Notes: a model not told the origin generated them from the sequence alone. A stretch of DNA of 64,000 nucleotides from Rugamonas rivuli (GCF_009380165.1 NZ_WHUF01000004.1:372001-436000); one strand, 5' to 3'; positions 15,888-25,553 are shown, counted from the stretch's first letter. A program made the numbers and translations.

Positions 15888-16796
15888 CTATTTTTTTGAC
15901 AGCAGATATATCCCGGCCAGCACCAGCACGGTGCCTCCCAACTGCCAGGAGGTGACAGGTTCGCCCAGCAGCAGCGCACCCAAAAACAGTGTGGAAACGG
16001 GGCCGATCATACCAGCCTGCGAGGCGGTGCCGGGGCCGATGCGCTCGACGGCGGCCATGGTCATAAACACCGGCATCACCGTGCACAGGATGCCGTTGAC
16101 CAGCGACAGGCCGTACACCGGCAGCGGCTGGACCAGGCCGGACGCAGGCCGCAGCAGGAAGAACTGGCCGATGCAGGCCGCGCTGGAGACGCACATCGCA
16201 TACGACACCAGCCGCAGCGCGCCGAGCCGCTTGACCATTTCGCCCGACAGCAGCAGGTAGACGGCGTAGGCGGCGGCCGAACCTGTGACCAGCGTGGCGC
16301 CCAGCATCACGTTGCGGCTGCCGCTGTTGAGGTCATGCAGGAAGACGAAGACGATGCCGCAATAGGAGGTCAGCAGCGCCAGCCACTGCTTGCGGCTGAT
16401 GTGATGCTTGAGCAATGTGGAAGAGATCAGCAGGACGAAGGTGGGCGTCAGGAACAGGATCAGCCGTTCAAGGCCAACCGAAATGTATTGCAGGCCGAGG
16501 AAGTCGAGGAAGCTGGAGAGGTAGTAGCCGACCAGTCCGAGGCCGACAATCCGCCAGCGGTCGGCGTTGGACAGTGGCGCTTCGGTGCGCATCTTCCACA
16601 GCGCGACGGCGGCGAACACCGGCAGCGAGAAGATCATGCGGAAGGCGATCAGGGTGACGGCGTCGATCTGATAGCGGTACAGCAGCTTGGCCACCACCGC
16701 CTTGGTGGAGAACAGAACCGCCCCGCCGATGGCGATACCCAAGCCGCCCAAATAGGCGGCGCGCGCCGGCGCGCTGTCCGTGATGCTTTTGTCCAT
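15888..16796 (-). CDS. EamA/DMT-family transporter
   Basis: 302 aa with about ten hydrophobic segments arranged as two EamA repeats. The second repeat has the typical AAVERIGPGTASQAGMIGPVSTLFLGALLLGEPVTSWQLGG. These inner-membrane proteins export or import metabolites; the substrate cannot be read from sequence. The stop lies 9 bp before the mgsA start, suggesting one operon. A pair of inverted palindromic repeats lies just upstream. Confidence 0.88.
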   Translation of the reverse strand: MDKSITDSAPARAAYLGGLGIAIGGAVLFSTKAVVAKLLYRYQIDAVTLIAFRMIFSLPVFAAVALWKMRTEAPLSNADRWRIVGLGLVGYYLSSFLDFLGLQYISVGLERLILFLTPTFVLLISSTLLKHHISRKQWLALLTSYCGIVFVFLHDLNSGSRNVMLGATLVTGSAAAYAVYLLLSGEMVKRLGALRLVSYAMCVSSAACIGQFFLLRPASGLVQPLPVYGLSLVNGILCTVMPVFMTMAAVERIGPGTASQAGMIGPVSTLFLGALLLGEPVTSWQLGGTVLVLAGIYLLSKK

Positions 16797-16846
16797 ACCG
16801 GAATTGTACGGGCAAACGGACAGCGCCGCTGGCGGCGCTCAAAACG

Positions 16847-16873
16847 TCTTTCCCGCGCAGGCGGGAATCCATA
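16847..16873 (-). repeat. Palindromic intergenic repeat, copy 2 (inverted relative to copy 3)
   Basis: TTCCCGC-GCAG-GCGGGAA at 16850-16867, with flanks GTC and TCCATA. With copy 3 it forms a larger inverted repeat: GCGGGAATCCATA here and TATGGATTCCCGC at 16896-16908, separated by 22 bases. Confidence 0.75.
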
Positions 16874-16895
16874 GAGCGCTTGACTGGACGCGACG

Positions 16896-16922
16896 TATGG
16901 ATTCCCGCTTTCGCGGGAATGA
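16896..16922 (+). repeat. Palindromic intergenic repeat, copy 3
   Basis: TATGG followed by ATTCCCGCTTTCGCGGGAAT and GAC, identical in core to the copy at 10866-10885. It sits 8 bp past the stop of the PhoD gene, so it could end that transcript's 3' region as a stabilising hairpin. Confidence 0.8.
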
Positions 16923-16929
16923 CTAGGGA

Positions 16930-19467
16930 CTAGCTGATAGCGACAGCCGCCGCACCAGCCGTCACGGTGGCGGTGGTGACGCGGGCTACCACGCTGGTCG
17001 GTGCGTTGCCGCCTACCAGCTTGTTGACCTGCTTGAACTGCGCCACCAGCTTGCCCGGGGTGAGCGTCACCAGCGTGAAGCCCTGCGCATCGGTGTTCAG
17101 ATGCTTGATCCACGGGTTGTTGCCCAGGCCGGACAACTGCTGCGCCAGCGCCAGCAGCGAAGTGTTGAAATCGCTGTTGGCCTGCAAACCGGCCAGCACC
17201 GCGCTGGTGGTCGGATCCAGCTGCGCTTCCGGCAAGCCCTTGGCGCCCAGCGCGCCGCGCACCTGCACGCGTACCTGCTCCAGCAGGCTGGCCACGGTCG
17301 GCGCGGCCTTGCCCATGGTGTAGTCCAGCAGGTTGATCGAGATGCTCAACGTGCCCAGGCCCGTGACCGGGATCGCCAGCGGGTACGACACCAGCGTCGC
17401 AATATCGCCCAGCGCCGACGCGGCGTCGCGCAGATAGCTGAAGAACGAGTCCGAGCTGATGCCCGCCGAGACCAGGTCCACCATCACCGGCGTGCCGCCG
17501 CCGGTGGCGTCGAAGTCGTCGTTGACGGTGCCGGCGAAGAAGGCGTGGATGTCGCCGGTGATCGCCACCACGTTGCCGATGCTGTTGGTTTTCAGGTGAG
17601 CCATCAGCGCCTTGCGTTCGCTGTTGTAGCCGTCCCACTGGTCGCAGTTGAGCAGGAAGCGCGCGAAGAACGGCGCCAGCTGGGCCTTCTTGCCCGACGC
17701 GGCGACGAAGGCCGAATCAGCCTTCTTGGCCTGGATGTCCGGTTTGATGTAGCCGAAGGCGATGGTCTGCGCGCCGGCCGCCGCCAGCTGCGCCGGCGTG
17801 GCGCCAGCGATGCCGCGATTGGCGTCGATAATGGCCTTCAGGGTGGCCACTGCGATGCCGGCTTGCGCCGCGCTCAGGCCCGCCGCCACTGCAGCCGCGC
17901 CTTGCGCCGCCGCGTCGCCGCCGGTCGAGTAGCTGGTGAAGGCAGCCACGGCGCCGGCTTGCGCCAGCGCCGGCGTGGCGCCAGCGGTCGCAGCGGCGAC
18001 GATGGCGCCGGCCAGCGGGATGTTGCCGCCGGTCGCGGCGATGGTGCTGCCGATCGATGCGGCGATGGTCGGCACCGCGTTCAACGCCAGCAGCGTGGCG
18101 ATGGCGTCGACGCCGCTCAGGCCCATGCGCAGCAGCGATACTTCATTGCCCCACAGTTTCCAGGTCGCGGTGGCGGTCTTCATCTTGTCCATCCACCACT
18201 GGCGCTGGGTCGAACCCAGGATCGACACGGTGTCCAGCGGCGAGGCCAGGCCGATGGTGGTGGCGCCGGCCATCTTCTGCGCTTCCACGGTGTTGTACAC
18301 GTCCTGCGGCACCAGGTAGCGCGAGCCGATGCGGCCCAGCGGCAGACCGGTGGCCGGATTGACCGCCGACTCAGGAATCACGTGGTCGTTGCGGTACAGG
18401 CGCTCGTCGGTCATCACCAGCTGCATCAGCTTACCGAACTGGAAGTCGCGGTAGATCTTGATGTTCTGGAAGCTGGTGGTGGCGGTGTCGAGGTTAACGT
18501 CGGCCGGCATGTATTCGAACCACGCCTGGTTGGCGTTGCGGCGGCGGCCGGTCTGGTGCAGGTCCGAGCCGTCGGTGATGCTGAAGGTGCCGTCGTAGGT
18601 CTGCGCATCCTGCCAGGCATCGTCCGAGAACTCGTGGTCGTCCCAGATGGCGATGAAGGCGAAGCGCTCGTGCAGCGCCTGCAGGCGCGTATCGGTGCGG
18701 TACTTTTTGTACAGGTAGCGGTAGTCGGCCAGCGTGGTGGCGTACTTGGCGCCCGAAGTGCCGCTCTTGAAGGCGCCGTCCGGCAGCGTGAGCGCGTCGT
18801 GGCGCGTTTCCACTGCGCCCAGCTGGAAGTCTTCGCCTACGGTTTCGTAGATGTAGTCGCCCAGATGGACGATGAAGTCGAGGTTCTCGCCGACGATGCT
18901 GCTCATCGCGCCCCAGTGGTTTACGCTCCAGTCCTGGCAGGTCATGTAGGCGAACTGCAGTTGCGAGACGTCGGCGTCGGCGGCCGGCGCGGTCTTGCAG
19001 CGGCCGACGTTGGAACGCGTGTCGCCGGCGACGAACTGGTAGAAGTAGACGGTGTTGGGATTCAGACCCGTGACCTTGTGGCGCACGGTGTTGTCAAATT
19101 GCGACTGCAAAGGCAGTTTGATGTCGACCACGGTGGCGCCGCTGAGGGCCGTGCTGCTGCCCAGGGCCGTGCTGTTGTCGGCGGCGGTCATCACCAGGCG
19201 GATCGCGCTGTCCGATGCGGTCGGCGCGGGGGCCACGCCGTCGGCCGCTGCCGGCACGGCGCGGGTCCACAGCATGATGCTGTCGTTGCGCGGGTCGCCG
19301 GAGGCTACGCTCTGCGGGAACTTCCAGGCGCCGCTGGCCAGCGGCAGATCGGTGGCGCTGCCATCGGCGGATGCGGAGCTGCTGCCGCCACAGGCTGTCA
19401 GTCCGGCGCCCGAGGCGACCGATACCGTGATAAAGCTGCCGTACTTGAGAAACTGCCTTCTGTCCAT
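16930..19467 (-). CDS. PhoD-family alkaline phosphatase/phosphodiesterase with large Ala-rich insertion
   Basis: 845 aa, against about 500-600 for typical PhoD. The N-terminus MDRRQFLKYG...SGAGLTACGG carries a twin-arginine motif and a Cys in lipobox-like context, so it is exported by Tat, perhaps as a lipoprotein. The PhoD_N beta domain is at about 45-150. The metallophosphatase core has QDWSVNHWG, LGDYIYE, IWDDHEFSDD and, after the insertion, ITGDIHAFFAG. Between the core halves, about residues 450-590 form an Ala/Gly-rich helical stretch (ALNAVPTIAASIGSTIAATG onward) that interrupts the usual fold. It probably releases phosphate from phosphodiesters outside the cytoplasm. Divergent from the GT9 gene. 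Confidence 0.88.
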   Translation of the reverse strand: MDRRQFLKYGSFITVSVASGAGLTACGGSSSASADGSATDLPLASGAWKFPQSVASGDPRNDSIMLWTRAVPAAADGVAPAPTASDSAIRLVMTAADNSTALGSSTALSGATVVDIKLPLQSQFDNTVRHKVTGLNPNTVYFYQFVAGDTRSNVGRCKTAPAADADVSQLQFAYMTCQDWSVNHWGAMSSIVGENLDFIVHLGDYIYETVGEDFQLGAVETRHDALTLPDGAFKSGTSGAKYATTLADYRYLYKKYRTDTRLQALHERFAFIAIWDDHEFSDDAWQDAQTYDGTFSITDGSDLHQTGRRRNANQAWFEYMPADVNLDTATTSFQNIKIYRDFQFGKLMQLVMTDERLYRNDHVIPESAVNPATGLPLGRIGSRYLVPQDVYNTVEAQKMAGATTIGLASPLDTVSILGSTQRQWWMDKMKTATATWKLWGNEVSLLRMGLSGVDAIATLLALNAVPTIAASIGSTIAATGGNIPLAGAIVAAATAGATPALAQAGAVAAFTSYSTGGDAAAQGAAAVAAGLSAAQAGIAVATLKAIIDANRGIAGATPAQLAAAGAQTIAFGYIKPDIQAKKADSAFVAASGKKAQLAPFFARFLLNCDQWDGYNSERKALMAHLKTNSIGNVVAITGDIHAFFAGTVNDDFDATGGGTPVMVDLVSAGISSDSFFSYLRDAASALGDIATLVSYPLAIPVTGLGTLSISINLLDYTMGKAAPTVASLLEQVRVQVRGALGAKGLPEAQLDPTTSAVLAGLQANSDFNTSLLALAQQLSGLGNNPWIKHLNTDAQGFTLVTLTPGKLVAQFKQVNKLVGGNAPTSVVARVTTATVTAGAAAVAIS

Positions 19468-19616
19468 GTCTGCTCCGCGTTGCCGATGATGTTAAAAGAT
19501 AAATCGTAGCAGCAGGATATGACAGCGTCCCTACAAAAAGTGGAGGAAGGCCTCTAGTGTGGACTTTACGCTAAACTGTTCATTTAGTTTAATTTCCACT
19601 TCTGCACCGCATCCAA

Positions 19617-20723
19617 TTGAACCAACTGATCCCAGCTCCGCTGCTTGCAAAAGCCAAAAAAATCCTGGTCGTCACGCACATGGCGATCGGCGACTTCACT
19701 TACATGCAAATGTGTTTCAAGGCTTTGAAGCGCGCCCACCCGCATCTGGAAATCCACCTGTGGGTCGATGAGCGCCGGCGCTCGGCCAACCCGGCGGACT
19801 GGCCGCACCTGAAGAACTACTCGCTGTACGACTGGCTCGCCGCCAGCCCCTACATCGACGAGGTCTACGCCCAGAACTACAGCCCCGCCCTGCATGCGCA
19901 ATCCATCGCCAAGGCCCAGCGCGAGGACTACCCGCTGGTGGTGTCGCTGACGCACATGGCTTGCCACCGCTATGCGCGATTGACGCGGGAGATCAGCCCG
20001 CGCGGCTTCATCGTCGGCCTGAAAAAACAGAAATACCGTTTCTTTGAATTGTCCAAGAAGCTCAGCATCCTCAAATTCAACGCCACCATTCCGCTGTACG
20101 AGTCGCAGGAACACAATGTGCCGCACGTGAGCGACATCTACGCGCAATGGTTCACGCACGCCTTCGGCCTCGACATCCCCAAGGCGGACCGCTACCCGAC
20201 CATCCACATTCCCGACCAGTGGACCACTTACGCGCGCGAGCAGTTCGCCGCCTGGGGATTGCCAGCAAACGTGGTCTTCATCAATGTCTACTCCAAGGGC
20301 GAGGAGCGCTGCTGGCCGCTGGAGCGCGGCTTCGAGCTGATCAAGGAGATGCGCAAGCACCCGCAGTGGCGCGAGGCTGGCTTTGTTGTCAACGTTGTTC
20401 CGGAAGAACTGCAGGCCGCGCGCGCGCTGCATGCCAGCGCCGCGCCGCCCAATACCCATCTGTTCTCGGCGGAAGAGAGCTTCTTCCAGCTGCCGGCCGT
20501 GCTCGCCCTGTGCAGCCTGATCATCACCGTGGAAACCGCGGTCATGCACCTGGCAAACGCCGTGCACGTGCCGGTGATCGCCCTGATGCGTCAAAACAAC
20601 CCGGAATGGGTGCCTATCGATCAACAAAACAGCGCCGTCATCCTGGTCAAGGAAATGGACGCGTGGGTGACGAAAATCGAGCTGCCAGAGGTGATGGAAA
20701 AGGTTTTGAGTTGGCCCCTATGA
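19617..20723 (+). CDS. Glycosyltransferase family 9 (heptosyltransferase-like)
   Basis: 368 aa from a TTG start at 19617; an in-frame stop at 19590 rules out a longer form, and no in-frame ATG lies close by. The N-terminal Rossmann half begins KKILVVTHMAIGDFTYMQMCFKAL. The C-terminal half has the GT9 hallmark: LCSLIITVETAVMHLANAVHVPVIALMRQNNPEWVPI. GT9 enzymes transfer sugars, usually ADP-heptose, to lipopolysaccharide core acceptors. The gene is apart from the waaF locus at 35-39 kb and its acceptor is unknown. yebC follows 54 bp downstream with a promoter-like TATGAT/TAGAAT between them. Confidence 0.8.
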   Translation: MNQLIPAPLLAKAKKILVVTHMAIGDFTYMQMCFKALKRAHPHLEIHLWVDERRRSANPADWPHLKNYSLYDWLAASPYIDEVYAQNYSPALHAQSIAKAQREDYPLVVSLTHMACHRYARLTREISPRGFIVGLKKQKYRFFELSKKLSILKFNATIPLYESQEHNVPHVSDIYAQWFTHAFGLDIPKADRYPTIHIPDQWTTYAREQFAAWGLPANVVFINVYSKGEERCWPLERGFELIKEMRKHPQWREAGFVVNVVPEELQAARALHASAAPPNTHLFSAEESFFQLPAVLALCSLIITVETAVMHLANAVHVPVIALMRQNNPEWVPIDQQNSAVILVKEMDAWVTKIELPEVMEKVLSWPL

Positions 20724-20777
20724 TAGAATACCGCCCTCACCGCACACCAATGACTTACCGCCGAAGGAAGATCGAAC

Positions 20778-21503
20778 ATGGCTGGACACAGCAAATGGGC
20801 CAACATCAAGCACAAAAAAGCAGCAACTGACGCGAAACGCGGCAAGATCTGGACGCGCCTGATCAAGGAGATCACCGTTGCTGCGCGCATGGGCGGCGGC
20901 GACCTGACCTCCAACCCGCGCCTGCGCCTGGCCGTGGACAAGGCAGCCGACGCCAATATGCCGAAGGACAACGTGCAGCGCGCGATCACCCGCGGCACCG
21001 GCGGCGAAGACGGCGCAGCCTACGAGGAAGTACGCTACGAAGGCTACGGCGTGGGCGGCGCGGCCGTCATCGTCGACTGCATGACCGACAACCGTGTGCG
21101 CACGGTGGCCGAAGTCCGCAACGCCTTCAACAAAAACGGCGGCAACATGGGCAACGAAGGCTCGGTCGCCTTCATGTTCAAGCACTGCGGCCAGTTCCTG
21201 TTCGCGCCCGGCACCAACGAGGACGCGCTGATGGAAGTGGCGCTGGAAGCCGGCGCCGAAGACGTGGTGGCCGATGAAGAAGGCGGCTTCGAAGTACTGT
21301 GCGGCCCGCACGACTTCGCCGCCGTCAAGGATGCGCTGGACGCCGCCGGCTTCAAGGCCGAAGTGGCCGAGATCATCATGAAGCCAGCCACCGAAACCGT
21401 GTTCACCGGCGATAACGCCGTCAAGATGCAAAAACTGCTGGACGCGTTGGAAGCTCTGGACGATGTCCAGGAAGTCTATTCCAACACGCTGATCGAAGAC
21501 TGA
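20778..21503 (+). CDS. yebC: YebC/PmpR-family protein
   Basis: 241 aa with the invariant start [28 protein letters not shown]. The three-domain YebC fold is full length; the family signature [26 protein letters not shown] is at about 73-100. Family members were first described as transcriptional regulators, and some have been shown to help ribosomes on proline-rich stretches (TACO1 relatives). The role here is not determinable. purD starts six bases after its stop. Confidence 0.93.
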   Translation: MAGHSKWANIKHKKAATDAKRGKIWTRLIKEITVAARMGGGDLTSNPRLRLAVDKAADANMPKDNVQRAITRGTGGEDGAAYEEVRYEGYGVGGAAVIVDCMTDNRVRTVAEVRNAFNKNGGNMGNEGSVAFMFKHCGQFLFAPGTNEDALMEVALEAGAEDVVADEEGGFEVLCGPHDFAAVKDALDAAGFKAEVAEIIMKPATETVFTGDNAVKMQKLLDALEALDDVQEVYSNTLIED

Positions 21504-21509
21504 GGAATT

Positions 21510-22778
21510 ATGAAAATATTGGTAGTCGGCTCCGGCGGCCGTGAACATGCGCTGGCTTGGAAACTGGCGCAATCGGAACGCATCCAGATGGTGTATGTCG
21601 CTCCGGGCAACGGCGGCACGGCGCGCGATGCGCGCCTGGTCAACGTCAACATCACGGACCTGCATGAACTGGCGAACTTCGTCGAGCAAGAGCACATCAG
21701 CCTGACCGTGGTCGGCCCTGAGACGCCACTGGCCGGCGGCATCGTCAACCTGTTCCGCGCGCGCGGCCTGAAGGTATTCGGCCCGACGAAAGAAGCGGCA
21801 CAGCTGGAGTCGTCGAAAGACTTCGCCAAGGCCTTCATGCAGCGCCACGGCATCCCGACCGCCAAGTACCAGACCTTCTCGGACGTCGCGCAAGCGCACG
21901 CCTACATCGACGCCAACGGCGCACCTATCGTCATCAAGGCCGACGGCCTGGCCGCCGGCAAGGGCGTGGTGGTGGCGATGTCGCTGGAAGAAGCGCACCA
22001 GGCAGTCGACGACATGCTGGCCGATAACCGCTTCGGCGACGCCGGCGCCCGCATCGTCATCGAGGAATTCCTGGCAGGCGAAGAAGCCAGCTTCATCGTC
22101 ATGTGCGACGGCAAGAACATCCTGCCGCTGGCCACCAGCCAGGACCACAAGCGCCTGAAGGACAACGACGAAGGCCCGAACACCGGCGGCATGGGTGCCT
22201 ACTCCCCTGCCCCTATCGTCACGCCGGCCATGCACGCCCGCGTGATGCGCGAGATCATCAACCCTACCATCGCCGGCATGGCGAAGGACGGCATCGTCTT
22301 CACCGGCTTCCTGTACGCCGGCCTGATGATCGACGCCCAGGGCAATCCGCGCACGCTGGAATTCAACTGCCGCATGGGCGATCCTGAAACGCAGCCTATC
22401 ATGTCGCGCCTGAAGACCGACCTGGTGGCGGTGATGGAACACGCCGTCAACGGCACGCTGGACCAGGTCGAGCTGGAGTGGGACCGCCGCACCGCCGTTG
22501 GCGTGGTGCTGGCCGCCGCCGGCTATCCGGACGCGCCGCTCAAGGGCGCCGTGATCGAAGGCATCCCGGCCGAAACGCCGGAATCCGTGACCTTCCACGC
22601 CGGCACCGCCGAAGTGGGCGGCCAGTTGCAGGTCACGGGCGGCCGCGTGCTGTGCGTGGTCGGCCTGGGCGACAGCGTCAAGCTGGCGCAGAAGCAGGCT
22701 TACGAGACGGTCGACCAGATTTCGTTCGACGGCATGCAGTGCCGCCGCGATATCGGCTGGCGCGGCCTGAAGCATTAG
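21510..22778 (+). CDS. purD: Phosphoribosylamine-glycine ligase
   Basis: 422 aa, full length. It joins 5-phosphoribosylamine and glycine using ATP, the second step of purine synthesis. The N-terminal MKILVVGSGGREHALAWKLA motif, the ATP-grasp core (VIKADGLAAGKGVVVA, FLAGEEASFIVMCDG) and the DHKRLKDNDEGPNTGGMGAYSP block are intact. It is the second gene of a tight rightward run, with hemF six bases downstream. Confidence 0.97.
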   Translation: MKILVVGSGGREHALAWKLAQSERIQMVYVAPGNGGTARDARLVNVNITDLHELANFVEQEHISLTVVGPETPLAGGIVNLFRARGLKVFGPTKEAAQLESSKDFAKAFMQRHGIPTAKYQTFSDVAQAHAYIDANGAPIVIKADGLAAGKGVVVAMSLEEAHQAVDDMLADNRFGDAGARIVIEEFLAGEEASFIVMCDGKNILPLATSQDHKRLKDNDEGPNTGGMGAYSPAPIVTPAMHARVMREIINPTIAGMAKDGIVFTGFLYAGLMIDAQGNPRTLEFNCRMGDPETQPIMSRLKTDLVAVMEHAVNGTLDQVELEWDRRTAVGVVLAAAGYPDAPLKGAVIEGIPAETPESVTFHAGTAEVGGQLQVTGGRVLCVVGLGDSVKLAQKQAYETVDQISFDGMQCRRDIGWRGLKH

Positions 22779-22784
22779 GATAAG

Positions 22785-23699
22785 ATGGCGTCCGTTCCGC
22801 ATCCCGCAGCCGTCAAGGCCTACCTGCTCGATCTGCAAGACCGCATCGTGCAGGCGCTGGAGTCCGTCGACGGCAAGCCTTTCCTGCGCGACGCGTGGGA
22901 CCGGCCCGAAGGCGGCGGCGGCATTTCGCGCCTGATCGAAGAAGGCAATGTCATCGAACGCGGCGGCGTCAACTTCTCGCATGTGATGGGCGCGAAACTG
23001 CCGCCATCGGCGTCGGCGCACCGTCCTGATCTGGGCGGCCAGCCGTGGGAAGCGATGGGCGTGTCGCTGGTGATCCATCCGCGTAATCCGTATGCGCCGA
23101 CGGTGCACATGAACGTGCGCTTCTTCACCACGACCACCGCCGACGGCGAACCGGCGTGGTGGTTCGGCGGCGGCATGGACCTGACGCCCTACTACGGCGA
23201 CCGCGCCGACGTGAAGCACTTCCACCAGGTGTGCCATGATGCGCTGGCGCCGTTCGGCGACGAGCTGCATCCGCGCTTCAAGAAGTGGTGCGACGAATAT
23301 TTTTACCTGAAACACCGCCAGGAAGCGCGCGGCGTCGGCGGCATTTTCTTCGACGACTACAACGAGGCGGGTTTCGACCAGAGCTTCGCCATGATGCGCA
23401 GCGCCGGCGATGCTTTCCTCAAGGCTTACCAGCCCATCCTGGAACGCCGCAAGGATACGCCGTACGGCGAACGCGAACGCGACTTCCAGGCTTACCGCCG
23501 TGGACGCTACGTCGAGTTCAACCTGGTGTTCGACCGCGGCACGCTGTTCGGTCTGCAGTCCGGCGGCCGCACCGAGGCGATCCTGATGTCGATGCCGCCC
23601 ATCGTCAAATGGCGCTATCGCTGGGAGCCCGAAGCGGGCAGCCCGGAAGCGGCGCTGTACAGCGACTTCCTGCCGCACCGCGACTGGCTCGCCGCGTGA
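22785..23699 (+). CDS. hemF: Oxygen-dependent coproporphyrinogen III oxidase
   Basis: 304 aa, full length. It converts coproporphyrinogen III to protoporphyrinogen IX with O2 in haem synthesis. Diagnostic motifs are present: [24 protein letters not shown], the [13 protein letters not shown] segment, GGIFFDDYN and [34 protein letters not shown]. The presence of HemF implies aerobic metabolism. nadD follows 13 bp downstream. Confidence 0.97.
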   Translation: MASVPHPAAVKAYLLDLQDRIVQALESVDGKPFLRDAWDRPEGGGGISRLIEEGNVIERGGVNFSHVMGAKLPPSASAHRPDLGGQPWEAMGVSLVIHPRNPYAPTVHMNVRFFTTTTADGEPAWWFGGGMDLTPYYGDRADVKHFHQVCHDALAPFGDELHPRFKKWCDEYFYLKHRQEARGVGGIFFDDYNEAGFDQSFAMMRSAGDAFLKAYQPILERRKDTPYGERERDFQAYRRGRYVEFNLVFDRGTLFGLQSGGRTEAILMSMPPIVKWRYRWEPEAGSPEAALYSDFLPHRDWLAA

Positions 23700-23712
23700 C
23701 GATGGCCTGCTG

Positions 23713-24372
23713 ATGGCATACCGAACCGCACTGCTGGGAGGCAGCTACGATCCGGTGCACCATGGTCATGTCGCACTGGGCGCGCATTTTGCGCACCTGC
23801 TGCAGGTCGACCAGTTGCGCGTGATCCCCGCCGGCCTGCCATGGCAGAAGTCCAACCTGAAGGCGACGCCCCAGCAGCGCGCCGAGATGGCGGCACTGGC
23901 GTTTGCCGGCGCCGACTACGACGTCGTGGTCGATCTGCAGGAGATCGAACGCGCCGCGCAGGGTCTGGCCACCTACACGATAGACACGCTGCGCCAGGTG
24001 CGCGCCGAACTGGGCCCGTCGGCCTCCATCGCTTTCCTGATGGGCGCCGACCAGTTGCAACGGCTCGATACCTGGCATGAATGGCAGGCGCTGTTCGACT
24101 ACGCCCATATCTGCGTAGCCGCCCGCCCTGGCTTTAACCTGGCCGCCGCCGGCCTTCCGCCGGCAGTGGCCGAGGCGTTCTCCCGCCGTTTGGGAACGCC
24201 TGAACAAATCCGCAACACGCCGCACGGTCTGACTTATCTGGCACAAGACTTCGCGGTGGATATCTCCGCCACCGAAATACGTGCGGCATTACAACGGGGG
24301 GATAGCGCAAACTCGCTTATCCCGCCGCTAGTGCTAGACTATATTGAACAACATAATCTATACAAAAGCTAA
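23713..24372 (+). CDS. nadD: Nicotinate-nucleotide adenylyltransferase
   Basis: 219 aa. It forms deamido-NAD from nicotinate mononucleotide and ATP. The nucleotidyltransferase loop GGSYDPVHHGHVALG is near the N-terminus, LMGADQL in the middle, and the C-terminal ISATEIRAAL corresponds to the ISxTxIR signature. Its stop codon directly abuts the ATG of rsfS, so the two are translationally linked, as in many betaproteobacteria. Confidence 0.95.
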   Translation: MAYRTALLGGSYDPVHHGHVALGAHFAHLLQVDQLRVIPAGLPWQKSNLKATPQQRAEMAALAFAGADYDVVVDLQEIERAAQGLATYTIDTLRQVRAELGPSASIAFLMGADQLQRLDTWHEWQALFDYAHICVAARPGFNLAAAGLPPAVAEAFSRRLGTPEQIRNTPHGLTYLAQDFAVDISATEIRAALQRGDSANSLIPPLVLDYIEQHNLYKS

Positions 24373-25065
24373 ATGGACATCAAAAAACTGCAATCCCTCG
24401 TCGTTGACGCCCTCGAAGACGTCAAGGCCCAAGATATCGCCCTGTTCGATACCACCCACCTGACCAGCCTGTTCGACCGGATCGCCATCGCGTCCGGTAC
24501 CTCCAACCGCCAGACCAAGGCGCTGGCCGCCTCGGTGCGCGACAAGGTCAAGGCCGCCGGCGGCGACGTCTACGGCATGGAAGGCGAGGACACCGGTGAA
24601 TGGGTGCTGGTCGACCTGGGCGACATGATCGTCCACATCATGCAGGCGCCGATCCGCGCCTACTACCGCCTGGAAGAAATCTGGGGCGACAAGCCAGTCA
24701 AGCTGGGCGCCGCCAAGCGCAAGTCGACCAAGGAAGGCGAAGAAGCCGACGCGCCGAAGAAAGTCAGCAGCCACCTGGCCGCCGGCAAAAAAGCCGTCGA
24801 CGCATCCCCGGTCATCGAGAAGAAAGCCCCGGCGCGCAAAGCCGCTGCCGCCAAGCCGGCCGCCGCCACCGCAGCCAAAAAGCCAGCCGCCAAGAAGGCC
24901 GCTGTGCCAGCCGGTAAAACCATCAAGGTCGGCAAGACCAAGTCCGCCGTTGCCGCAGCCGATGCACTGAAGGCCCTGCCGCCTAAGCGCAAGGTCGCCA
25001 AGCCTAAGGCCGACGAAGCGCCGGTCAAGACCGTCATCAAGCGTATCAAAAAAGTCGAAGAGTAA
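24373..25065 (+). CDS. rsfS: Ribosome silencing factor with long basic Ala/Lys-rich tail
   Basis: 230 aa. Residues 1-115 are a complete RsfS (DUF143) domain: DIKKLQSLVVDALEDVKAQDI, ASGTSNRQTKALA, EGEDTGEWVLVDLGDMIVHIM, YYRLEEIW. RsfS binds ribosomal protein uL14 and blocks subunit joining when nutrients run out. The family is normally 105-140 aa. Here about 115 further residues are Ala, Lys and Pro-rich, with repeated AAKPAA/KKPAAKK-like steps recalling histone H1 tails, probably disordered and able to bind RNA or DNA. rlmH starts 6 bp after the stop. Confidence 0.95.
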   Translation: MDIKKLQSLVVDALEDVKAQDIALFDTTHLTSLFDRIAIASGTSNRQTKALAASVRDKVKAAGGDVYGMEGEDTGEWVLVDLGDMIVHIMQAPIRAYYRLEEIWGDKPVKLGAAKRKSTKEGEEADAPKKVSSHLAAGKKAVDASPVIEKKAPARKAAAAKPAAATAAKKPAAKKAAVPAGKTIKVGKTKSAVAAADALKALPPKRKVAKPKADEAPVKTVIKRIKKVEE

Positions 25066-25071
25066 TCGAGG

Positions 25072-25542
25072 ATGCAGCTGATCATCGCTGCGGTCGGCCA
25101 TAAAATGCCGGCCTGGATAGAAACGGGTTTCGCCGAATACGCGAAGCGCATGCCGCCTGAACTGAAGATCGTGCTGAAGGAAATCAAGCCGGTCGACCGT
25201 TCGGGCAGCAAGACCGCCGCCACCGCGATGGCGCTCGAACGCGAGCGCATCGAGGCGGCGCTGCCCAAATCCGTCCGCATCATCGCACTCGACGAGCGCG
25301 GCAAGGATCTGACTTCGGTCGGTCTGTCGCAGCAGCTCGAAGCCTGGCAGCAGGATGGCCGCGACACGGCCTTCCTGATCGGCGGCGCCGACGGCCTCGA
25401 TCCCGAGCTGAAGGCCCGAGCCGAAGGTTTGATACGTATTTCCAGCATGACGCTGCCGCATGGTATGGTGCGGGTAATGCTGGCTGAACAGCTGTACCGT
25501 GCGTGGTCCATCACGCAAAACCACCCGTATCACCGCGTTTAA
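25072..25542 (+). CDS. rlmH: 23S rRNA pseudouridine(1915) N3-methyltransferase
   Basis: 156 aa SPOUT methyltransferase, full length. It methylates pseudouridine 1915 in helix 69 of 23S rRNA on assembled ribosomes. The AdoMet-binding trefoil knot shows [24 protein letters not shown] and the conserved C-terminus [28 protein letters not shown]. It directly follows rsfS, the usual pairing of two ribosome-associated genes. Confidence 0.97.
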   Translation: MQLIIAAVGHKMPAWIETGFAEYAKRMPPELKIVLKEIKPVDRSGSKTAATAMALERERIEAALPKSVRIIALDERGKDLTSVGLSQQLEAWQQDGRDTAFLIGGADGLDPELKARAEGLIRISSMTLPHGMVRVMLAEQLYRAWSITQNHPYHRV

Positions 25543-25553
25543 AACAAAATCAT

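Noticed and set aside
17101..19509. Rightward open frame of about 800 codons opposite phoD
   Set aside because: Shadow of the phosphatase gene; Arg/His/Gly-rich and without motifs.
20718..23678. Leftward open frame of about 990 codons spanning yebC, purD and hemF
   Set aside because: It crosses three well-supported genes on the other strand; an artefact of GC-rich third positions.
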